From Hordeum vulgare subsp. vulgare (lineage: Eukaryota > Streptophyta > Magnoliopsida > Poales > Poaceae): 64,000 nucleotides of DNA. Position 1 is the first letter of the stretch. Each line of letters opens with the position of its first letter. Shown here piece by piece: positions 55,187 to 64,000 of this stretch. The notes under the pieces were generated by a model. It saw only the letters and a program-made list of their open reading frames with translations, made no database searches and was not told the DNA's origin. The DNA lies in assembly GCF_904849725.1 (NCBI RefSeq), contig NC_058523.1, forward strand, positions 166,700,689 through 166,764,688. Direction: 5' to 3'. A program made the position numbers and the translations under genes.

Positions 55187-56733
55187 TGATACGTCTCCAA
55201 TGTATCTATAATTTTTTATGGTTTCATGCTATTATCTTGTCAAACTTTGGATGTTTTGCATGTCTTTTATATATTTTTTGGGACTAACTTATTAACTAAG
55301 TGCCAAGTGTCAGTTCCTGTTTTTCCATGTTTTTGACCCCTTTCATAGGAGATTTTGAAAGGGAGTCCAAAGGGAATAAAATCCCCGAAAAGAATTTTTC
55401 CGTAACGGAAGAAGATCAATAGACTTGAGAGCCAAGGCAGGGGCCCCCCAGGGGCTCCACAAGCCCTCACCCCGCGGCCAGGGGGAGGCCGCGGCCCACA
55501 CGCTTGTGGGACCCCTGGACGCGCTCTGCCCTAGGGGTTGCGCCTACATATTCCCTAAAAATACCAAAAAAAGTCAGGAGATCATCGAAAGTACTTTTCC
55601 GCCGCCGCAAGCTTCTGTCTCCGCAAGATCCCATCTGGGGCATGTTCTGGTGCCCTACCGGAGGGGTGATTCAGACACGGAGGGCTTCTTCATCAACACC
55701 ATGACCTCTCCGATGATGCGTGAGTAGTTCACCATAGACCTACGGGTCCATAGCTAGTAATTAGATGGCTTCTTCTCTCTCTTGGATCTTCAATACAAAG
55801 TTCTCCATGATCTTCATGGAGATCTATCCAATGTAATCTTCTTTTGCGGTGTGTTTGTCGAGATCCGATGAATTGTGAATTTATGATCAGATTATCTATG
55901 AATCTTATTTGAGTTTCTTTTGATCTCTCTTATGCATAATTTCATATCCTTGTAATTCTCTTCGAGTTGTGGGTTTTGTCCCGCCAACTAGATTTATGAT
56001 TCTTGCAATGGGAGAAGTGCTTGGTTTTGGGTTCATACCGTGCGCTGACCTCACCCAGTGACAGAAGGGGTAGCGAGGCACACATCGTGTTGTTGCCATC
56101 AAGGGTAAAAAGATGGGGTTTTCATCATTGGTTTGAGATTATCCCTCTACATCATGTCATCATGCTTAAGGCGTTACTCTGTTCGTCATGAAGTCAATAC
56201 ACTAGATGCGTGCTGGATAGCGGTTGATGTGTGGAGTAATAGTAGTAGATGTAGAAAGTATCGGTCTACTTGTCTCGGACGTGATGCCTATATGTATGAT
56301 CATTGCCTTAGATATCGTCATGACTTTGCGCGGTTCTATCAATTGCTCGGCAGTAATTTGTTCACCCACCGTGATATTTGCTATTTTGAGAGAAGCCTCT
56401 AGTGAACAATATGCCCCCCGGGTCTACTCCACACCATATTTTCAGCCTTACACTTTTTACTTCGTTGCACTTTCCGCCTTCAGATCTCACATTGCAAACA
56501 ATCTTGAAGGGATTGACAACCCCTTTGAAGCGTTGGGTGCAAGCTTGTTTGTGTTTGTGTAGGTACTCTGGACTTGACGAGACCCTCCTTCTGGATTGAT
56601 ACCTTGGTTCTCAAACTGAGGGAAATACTTACTGCTCCTGTGCTGCATCACCCTTTCCTCTTCAAGGGAAAAACCAATGCAAGCCCAATCTCCGTCAACG
56701 TGTCAATTTCTGGCGCTGTTGTCTGTTGCTGCA
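55187..56733 (+). repeat. 5' LTR of E
   Basis: It starts TGATACGTCTCCAATG and is colinear with the B LTR. The end is inferred from B: GCA just before GCAGAAGGATTTCTGG. The U3 palindrome is at 55455-55511. The last 60 bases carry an extra partial copy of the primer-site region (TTTCTGGCGCTGTTG, about 56707). Confidence 0.82.
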
Positions 56734-56746
56734 GCAGAAGGATTTC

Positions 56747-56764
56747 TGGCGCCGTTGCCGGGGA
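56747..56764 (+). other. Primer-binding site of E (tRNA-Asp type)
   Basis: TGGCGCCGTTGCCGGGGA, identical to the site in A, lies 13 bases after the LTR. Confidence 0.85.
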
Positions 56765-56832
56765 GGAAAATCAAGTCAAGAACTCATCCAAGTAGGTATC
56801 GCAAACTCATCTCTTGCATTTACTTTGTTAGG

Positions 56833-59800
56833 TGTCACATCCCTGGTATTCTCTGTTAGGGTTTAGTAACTTGTGCTCATATCTTCTTTCATTGTATTCA
56901 AGAATGGAAATAACTCAAAAGAAGTGATTTAAACCAAAGCAAAAACCCTAGCCACCTTTTATTCAAAAGAATTCCAACAAGTGCCAAATCAATGAACCCA
57001 AAATGGCCATTAGAAAAGTTCATCTTTTCTGCTAAATGTTGAAAACAAAATATCAGATATGAAACTTATTTTCAAACTACTTTTGGCATTTTAAATTTAA
57101 GTTAAAAGCTACTGAAATCAATTATATATTTGATTTCAAATAATTCAAAGTTTCCAAAAATGTTGAAAACTTTATGAGTTGTTGGAAATATTCCAACTAA
57201 CACTCTCGTATTTTTCAAACTATTTTAGGAATAGTTTGGAGCCAAAAATAAATGAAACAATATCACATAGAATAAAACAGAAAATGGAAAGGAAAGAAAA
57301 TAGAAAAACTCTACCTGTCGCTCACCTGAAGCCAAACCCACCTTAGCCTGTCGTCTTCCTCCTGCCAGTCGGAGCAGGAGGTAGCCGCCGCGTCCCCCGG
57401 CGCGCCCACGCAATTGCTTGCCTACCTTGCCGCCGCGTCGCGCTGGCGCGAATTGGGATAGGCTTCCCGAGGCCTCCCCGTGCTCATCCCCTCCTCATTC
57501 CCCCCCTGTTCTCTCTCTCCCTCGGCCGCCATGACCGAAGCTTGAGCTCGAGCTCGCCGTCGCTCCTGCCCCTCTCCCTCTCACCTGAGCCGCGCAACAG
57601 CTTCGCCGTGATCCCCTGAAGCTCTCCAGCTAGTCGCTTGACGCCGAGAAGCTCTGAAACGCCGTGACGCCATCGTCTTCCTCCTCGGGTCACCAGAGCT
57701 CGCCGCCGTCGTTCTCCATCCTCAGGACATCCTCGCGCCCACTCTCGATGCCTCTGCACTCCCCGTGAGCTCAGGGTCCTTTCCCCTAAGTTCCCCCCCT
57801 CGATCCCTTCCTCTAGACCCCGATTCCACCAGAGCCCGACGAGATCTGCCGCGGGACCTCATCGCCGGTAGCTCTCCGGTGATCGGCTGGTCCTTCTGAG
57901 GCCACCAATGGCTTCAGTACGTCGTGTAGATGTTGTAGGAGCCCAACCCCGCGCGTGATGCCCTCTGTTTCGATGATCGAGATGATGCCCGAGCTTCGGC
58001 CACCGCCAAGCCTGTCGCCGGCGTCATCTCCGGCCATCTTAGCCTTGGGTCTTTGCAGAAATGGAACTGCAGCTGTGTGCTGATTCGTTTTGTGCCCTCC
58101 GCCGTGCATTTGGTCATCGGAGATGCATTTCCGAGCCCCTCCGCCATTCTGGTGGTCGCCGGAGGCTCACCGCCAGCGAGATCGACCTCGCCGCCGGTGG
58201 AACTGACCCCCCCTGAGCCTATGACAGGTGGGGCCAGCCCCCTGGCTAATTAAGTTTTAAAAAAATAAAAATAACTTATTTAATTAACTTAAACAGACAC
58301 TGACAGGTGGAACCTACTCTGTTAATTAACTAATTAAGTTAAATTTAAATTAAAAACCGGCCAGAGTCACTGACCAGTGGGTCCCACTCGTCAGGTTTGA
58401 CTTTCAACGACCAGTTGGACCTGCTGATGTCATGCTGATGCAATAAATACTTTTCTGTTTAAAAATAATTCCACAATAAGTTTAAAACTTTGGAAATTCA
58501 TAGAAAATTGAATATAACTCTAAATTTGACAAATAATATATGTAAATGGATCAGAAAAATCCAAGGAATCCAATGGTGCTATTTTCATGCATGAAAAACA
58601 AAGTTATGAAACAACATCAGGTCAAATCAATTAAAAGAATTTGATAAATTATAATTCAAATGATATTTGAATTATGATTTCAAATTAAGATCACCACGAA
58701 GGGTTGTGCTAGTCATTTCAAACCATGCTACATTGCATTTCATGCATCATTTTGTTGCATATGTTTGATATTGATGGATTGTTGTTATTCCGGTAGGCTC
58801 TGCCCCTCCGGATACGTCAGATTATCCGACTGACGGTTATCACCCCTCTCCTGAGCAAGAAGGCAAGCAACTATTTTGATCATCCCGATAAATCCCATGT
58901 TCTCGCTCCTGCTCTTACTTATTGCATTAGGTCAAAATCCTTTCACTGCTTTTATCACGTTAGTTGAACCCACTTCCTTTGCATGACCTGTCCTTGTCAC
59001 AGTAAATAGCTGAACCTTGCAACCTAGCATACCTGGTAGATGCTTGAGCCATGATGTGCCTTATCCTGCTATGCATGCTAGGCTTAGAGTTGTGTATGGT
59101 TTGTCATCTGGGTGATGAACATGATCGTGAGAATGTGTTCAGTTGGTAAAGGTCGTGTGTTGAACCTGATTTGATAAAGGTACCGGTGAAAGGCTATGTA
59201 GGAGTACATGGCAGGTTGTTTCATTGGAACGGTCCTTAGGAACTGAGTTACGTGTATGTAATCGAAGACAAGATACTACCACATGCTGGGCCCTGAAATA
59301 TGACCCCGCTCGACTTATTAACCGCTTAGTACTCGGTCAAGGAGTTGCAAGTAGTTTCTGGTGTTTATAGTCATGCTGGACGTCGTGCATAGCGCTGACC
59401 TTAGAGGTGGGCTATGATGCGGTAGGCAGTGGCATGGTGTACCAAGTGGCACCCGTACGGTGGGCTTGGGAACCCTGCGCACATCATTTGGAGCCATGGT
59501 GGAAACCTCGGCCGGACTTCCGTGCGGGTTACCCTCAGATAGGCGATAGACCTGGACTAAGTATTAGCATGGTTAACGGTCGTGGCCGACTCCCTCGCTG
59601 GGCTTCTGCTTGAAGGTTGCCGAGGTGCATGACGTGCACATGGAGATAAGTGGCGAGAGCGTGTGTGAAGAAGTACACCCCTGCAGGGTTATGATCTATT
59701 CGAATAGTCGCGTCCGCGGATATGGACTACTTGGAAACATATGTTGTTCATAGACAACTATAATGGCTACTCATAAAATTGTCAAGATAAGTGTGAGTGT

Positions 59801-60872
59801 TTTGGAGGGCATTTCCGTAGGGAGACGGAATGATTCCATGATAGAGTATTGTTGTGGTGTTAGTGGACTCGTGTGCAAGAAACATAGTTGTCAAAACTAT
59901 TTAAAAATGCAAGTTGTCTAGCCAAGAGTCATATGATGGCTTTCCGCATGAAACCCGACAACTCCTTGTTGATACATTGCATGAGTAGATAGATTTCCTA
60001 AAGTCTTGCTGAGTACTTTCGTACTCACGTTTGCTTAATAAATTATTGCAGAGGTTGTTAATGACCCTAATGGAGGGTTCTACCTAGACATCGACGACGA
60101 CGAGTAGCTGGTATCCCAGCTACGATCTGACCCTAGGATGGGTCTGTAGATAGTCAGGCCATGTGCCTTTGTCTTTCCATCTGTTTGTACTCAGACAGTT
60201 TTAAATCTTCCGCTGGCTTGTAAGACTTGTGTGTATGAATTATGATTATGGGTCGTGAGGCCCCTATCTGTATAATATTATGTGTGAGGCTCTTCCGAGC
60301 CTTCTAAAGAAAGTTTGTATGTTTATGGTTATGTTGTGATGCCATCGATGTATCTATACATATCGGTATGCCATGCGTAAGTGTGTTGTACTTGATATGT
60401 ATGGGGTTCGAAGACCTAGTCGTATGCCTTAGTAGCACTCCTTACGGGGAAATGCCCCTTTGTGATTCCATCGAGCCATGGTAATTCGCTACTGCTCCGA
60501 ACACATTGGTTCACCGACATGTGTCCTTCTTAGCTACTGTGTTTGTCCCTTTGGGAAATGTCACGCGTATGTACTGGAGTCCTTGTAGCTTGCTACGACT
60601 CGTCTACATACGTTGAGGACCGACACCTGTTTTGTTGGGTCATGTATGCCTGTCCCTGTACAGAACTGCCACTTTAGCTTATGACTAGACATGTCGATCC
60701 GGTTTCTTGGACATTGGATTGCTAGCGACACAATCGCATACGCGAGTCAAAAGGCGCAAACGGTGCCGGCTAAGCTATGGTTGCAGCCATGGGGATAGCC
60801 GTGCGTGAGACCGCAAAGAGATGCGATGTGTTACAGGCTGGATTCCTATGGCTTAGGATCGGGGTCCCGACA
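56833..60872 (+). mobile_element. Coding-free LTR-like element F
   Basis: This 4.0 kb block interrupts E. It starts TGTCACATCCCTGG and ends GGGGTCCCGACA, matching the ends of G read on its minus strand (TGTAACATCCC to GTCGCTACA). It contains no retroelement protein. A GC-rich part (about 57310-58260) is followed by an A+T-rich part, and near 60100 is TCGACGACGACGAGTAG, similar in place to TTCGACGAGTAAG in G. The flanks (TTAGG and GCAAT) do not match, so the insertion was imperfect, a deletion followed, or an end is misplaced. The length resembles the very long LTRs of Triticeae LARD elements such as Sukkula; this name is a guess. Confidence 0.65.
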
Positions 60873-61440
60873 GCAATCCACTACCGTCCTGCTTCGCAGT
60901 TTTTATGTTGGTGTTTCTCCTTGGAATAGGTATATTCTTTACACCATCGTAGGTGGAAACTTCTTGGGTAGCCATACCGTTGATTCTTACGGAGCTGTAA
61001 TAAATTTGGTAGGCCCACCCGCACTCATGGTTAATGGAACTACCTTAACTCTGGAACATGTGATGCCTAGGCTGGACGTCATTGAAGAAAAGTTGCTACC
61101 ATCGAACTCATTGAGAATTTGGATAAAAAGATCCACAATCAAATCACTCAGTACGGATCCTAGGTGGGAATGGTTTTGAAAAATTTAAAGGAGAAGGAAC
61201 CCACAGTTAACGAAAAACTAGGTCATGATTCTGCTAGGATTGACAAACTAGAGGATGTTATAACCAACTTGGGTTCCGCTTTTGCCGCTGTGCAGAATAC
61301 TCCAAACTTTGCCCATAATAAGGTCACCAAATCTGTTTTTGTTCCCAAAAATAGTGGTGAATAATCTAGCAAGAAAGATGAAAACCTTAAGATGATGAGT
61401 GATCACGCTACTTATGGGTTTAGCACCAAAGACGACGATA
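60873..61440 (+). pseudogene. Coding remnant of E
   Basis: Short open frames (60805-61179 partly, and 61164-61364) read LTLEHVMPRLDVIEEKLLPS, then KLGHDSARIDKLEDVITNLGSAF, a helical Leu/Lys-rich segment that may be a coiled coil. It ends just before the stem-loop motif, the same place as the ORF of B, but shows no resemblance to that protein. Function unknown. Phase changes near 61160 mark it as damaged. Confidence 0.5.
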
Positions 61441-61459
61441 CGTGATTCTATCGCTTTTA

Positions 61460-61513
61460 TGCCTAGCTAAGGGCGTTAAACAATAGCGCTTGTTGGGAGG
61501 CAACCCAATGAAT
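61460..61513 (+). ncRNA. Conserved double stem-loop motif of E
   Basis: It is nearly identical to 25119-25170 in B. The hairpin is TTGGG (61493-61497), loop AGGCAA, CCCAA (61504-61508); the pair extending it changes from A-T in B to G-T here, which still pairs in RNA. Confidence 0.55.
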
Positions 61514-61623
61514 TTATCTTTTTCTTTCTCTTTTGTTGCGTCTACACCATCACAATTCTGAAGTGATTGTGTTTTTTGTGTTTCCTTTTGTGTTTGAGCA
61601 AAGCAAAACCTTTATGACTAGTC

Positions 61624-63449
61624 TGTTGGGGAACGTCGCAAGGGAAACAAAATTTTTCCTACGTGCACGAAGACCTATCATGGTGATGTCCATCTACGAG
61701 AGGGGATTTCCGATCTTTGTACCCTTGTAGATCGCACAGCAGAAGCGTTAATAAACGCGGTTGATGTAGTGGAACGTCCTCACATCCCTCGATCCGCCCT
61801 GCGAACCGTCCCACGAACCGTCCCGTGATCCGTCCCACGATCCGCTCCGATCTAGTGCCGAACGGACGACTCCTCCACGTTCAGCACACGTACAGCTCGA
61901 CGATGATCTCGACCTTCTTGATCCAGCAAGAGAGACGGAGAGGTAGATGAGTTCTCCGGCAGTTGTGACGGTGCTCTGGAGGTTGGTGGTGATCTTATCT
62001 CAGCAGGGCTCCGCCCGAGCTCCGCAGAAACGCGATCTAGAGGAAAAACCGTGGAGGTATGTGGTCTGGCTGCCGTGGCAAAGTTGTCTCAAATCAGCCC
62101 TAATACCTCCGTATATATAGGTGGGAGGGGAGGGGCCTTGCCTTGAGGCTCAAGGAGCCCCAAGGGGGTCGGCGGAAGAGGGGAGGATGAGTCCTCCTCC
62201 AATCCTAGTCCAACTAGGATTGGAAGGTGGAGTCCTTCTCTATTTTCCCACTTCCCTTTTTTTCTCTTTGATTTTTCTTCTCTCCTGCGCAAGGGCCCTC
62301 TTGGGCTTGCCCACCAGCCCACTAAGGGCTGGTGCGGCACCCCTAAGGCCTATGGGCTTCCCCCAGGTGGGCTGCCCCCTCGGTGAACATCCGGAACCCA
62401 TTCGTCACTCCCGGTACATTCGCGGTAATGCCGAAAACTTTCCGGTAATCAAATGAAGTCATCCTATATATCAATCTTCGTCTCCCAACCATTCCAGAAA
62501 CCATCGTGACGTCTGTGATCTCATCCGGGACTCCAAACAACATTCGGTAACCAACCATATAACTCAAATACGCATAAAACAACGCCGAACCTTAAGTGTG
62601 CAGACCCTGCAGGTTTGAGAACTATGTAGACATGACCCAAGGGACTCCTCGGTCAATATCCAATAGCGGGATCTGGATGCCCATATTGGATCCTACATAT
62701 TCTACGAAGATCTTATCGTTTGAACCTCAGTGCCAAGGATTCATATAATCCCGTATGTCATTCCCTTTGTCCTTCGGTATGTTACTTGCCCGAGATTCGA
62801 TCGTCAGTATCCGCATACCTATTTCAATATCATTTACCGGCAAGTCTCTTTCCTCGTTCCGTAATACAAGATCCCGTGATTTACACTAAGTCACATTGCA
62901 AGGCTTGTGTGTGATGTTGTATTACCTAGTGGGCCCCGAGATACCTCTCCGTCACGCGGAGTGACAAATCCCAGTCTTGATCCATACTAACTCAATGGAC
63001 ACCTTCGGAGATACCTGTAGAGCATCTTTATAGTCACCCAGTTACATTGCGACGTTTGATACACACAAGGTATTCCTCCGGTGCCACTGAGTTATATGAT
63101 CTCAGGGTCATAGGAATAAATACTTGACACGTAGAAAACAGTAGCAACAAAATGACACGATCAACATGCTACGTCTATTAGTTTGGGTCTAGTCCATCAC
63201 ATGATTCTCCTAATGATGTGATCCCGTTGTCAAGCGACAACACTTTCCTATGGTCAGGAAACCTTGACCATCTTTGATCAACAAGCTAGTCAACTAGAGG
63301 CTTACTAGGGACAATGTTTTGTCTATGTATCCACACAAGTATTGTGTTTCCAATCAATACAATTATAGCATGAATAATAAAAGATTATCATGAACAAAGA
63401 AATATAATAATAACTAATTTATTATTGCCTCTAGGGCATATTTCCAACA
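61624..63449 (-). repeat. 3' LTR of I
   Basis: The 1826-bp LTR reads TGTTGGAAATATGCCC to CCCCAACA on the minus strand. A TATA box lies at 62112-62119. Long open frames within (for example 62089-62340) are LTR sequence, not genes. Confidence 0.9.
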
Positions 63450-63617
63450 GTCTCCCACTTGCACTAGAGTCAATAATCTAGTTCACATCACCATGTGATT
63501 TCAACGAATCCGACACCCATATAGTTCTGGGGTCTGATCACGTATTGCTCGTGAGAGAGGTTTTAGTCAACGGTTCTAAAATTTTCAGATCCGTGTGTTT
63601 TTTTACATATCTTTATG
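61624..63617 (-). mobile_element. Copia element I (Angela-like), minus strand, 3' end
   Basis: On the plus strand a complete LTR (61624-63449) is followed by the reverse complement of an Angela polypurine tract (TCTCCCACTTGCACT) and about 165 bases of pol-distal untranslated sequence matching M just before its 3' LTR. I is therefore oriented right to left and lies in the internal region of E. Its coding part is outside the window. A G-type LTR interrupts it at 63618. The target copy next to 61624 would be TAGTC (61619-61623). Confidence 0.88.
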
Positions 63618-64000
63618 TGTAGCGACCAATCTCTATGCATGTGTGTCATCCCTGGATCGGTATGCTGACACGCACAGTACTTCGATGGGTATTATAACAG
63701 AGTAGCAATCACACACATAATACATCGAATGTCTCAAAGAGAACTTATTACAATAATATGGCCTAAGGCCATCTAAAAATGATAACAATGGAAGGCTTGG
63801 AAGAAAAAGTAGGTCCATCAACTCCGACAAGATAGTTGAGTGCAAAACAACGACCTATGGCGCTTACTCGATATCTGAAAAGTCTGCAACATGAACGTTG
63901 CAGCCCGAAACGGGTCAACACATGGAATATGCTGGCAAGGTAACACATAGAGAGTGAACAGAAATAAAAGCTATATCTACATGCATATTTGGCTGGTGGA
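63618..64000 (-). mobile_element. Second G-type LTR, cut by window end
   Basis: It starts TGTAGCGACC and follows the first 370 bases of G with interruptions: CATCCCTGGATC-GTATGCTG, TCTGCAACAT-A-GTTGCAG and AATATGCTGGCAAG occur in both in the same order. Like G it is on the minus strand. The preceding TTATG (63613-63617) would be its target copy. Confidence 0.82.

Larger units (their letters stand above)
55187..61623 (+). mobile_element. Athila-like element E (same family as B), cut by I
   Basis: E has a 5' LTR (55187-56733), a tRNA-Asp-type primer site and an internal region colinear with B at both ends: the leader up to about 56832, and the stem-loop motif and following 110 bases to 61623. 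F fills most of the space between. I cuts it at 61624, so its 3' LTR is outside the window. The left target copy would be ATAAC (55182-55186), in the reverse transcriptase of D. In place of the B ORF it has a different coding remnant. Confidence 0.85.

Noticed and set aside
57484..58253. Arg/Gly-rich open frames in F as possible host genes
   Set aside because: Composition is that of random frames in GC-rich DNA; no motif was found. Kept only as a finding about the GC-rich island.
60805..61179. 124-codon frame as a complete gene
   Set aside because: Its first 68 bases lie in F and the rest in E, so the start is an accident of the insertion.

Overview
This 64 kb window is plant intergenic DNA made almost entirely of LTR retrotransposons, mostly stacked inside one another. 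The LTR types point to a Triticeae grass (wheat, Aegilops, barley or rye): BARE1/Angela/WIS-like copia LTRs, a SIRE/Maximus-like copia LTR, Athila-like gypsy LTRs with a tRNA-Asp-type primer site (TGGCGCCGTTGCCGGGG), and Tat-lineage gypsy elements with a TGGCGCCCACCGTGGGG primer site. Family names are from memory of the lineages, so treat them as likely rather than proven. I see no host gene, tRNA, rRNA or CRISPR array.

Layout by nesting. K (copia, SIRE/Maximus-like internal region, 5038-10192) is the outermost element. On its left it is broken in gag by M (Angela-like copia, 1-5037), whose 3' LTR contains solo LTR L (2838-4363, target duplication GCGGC). On its right K is broken in its reverse transcriptase/RNase H by J (Maximus-like copia, 10193-15210 visible). 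J is broken by H (Angela-like copia, 15211-18544 visible), H in gag by D (Tat gypsy, from 18545), and D in gag by A (Athila-like, 20829-53073, duplication CCCGG). A is broken in its leader/gag by B (Athila-like with no recognisable pol, 22553-45037, duplication GTAAG). B is broken in its 3' LTR by C (Tat gypsy, 28937-44631, duplication ATGAC), and C in gag by G (3.3 kb coding-free LTR, 29808-33130, duplication GTTGG). That is eight levels, K>J>H>D>A>B>C>G, the last four with both ends in the window. D resumes at 53079 and is broken in its reverse transcriptase by E (B-type Athila, from 55187). E holds F (4 kb coding-free LTR-like block, 56833-60872) and is then broken by I (Angela-like, minus strand, from 61624), which is broken by a second G-type LTR (63618 to the window end).

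How the parts work together. Only C keeps a nearly complete autonomous set: gag, protease, reverse transcriptase, two RNase H regions and integrase, interrupted by a few stops and frameshifts. C also carries a spliced antisense gene (43551 to 40149) facing its pol, with a 70-bp hairpin-rich tandem repeat between the two. A has gag and protease plus a separate downstream ORF but no reverse transcriptase or integrase. B has only a 249-residue ORF of unknown function. A, B, E, G and F would therefore have needed enzymes from elsewhere. LTR divergence by eye rises from C (about 4%) to B to A, agreeing with the nesting order.

The signals most worth checking are a GC-rich U3 palindrome kept by compensatory change across all the Athila-like LTRs, an LTR-like segment with a splice donor ahead of the second ORF of A, the antisense gene of C, and a paired stem-loop motif shared by B and E.
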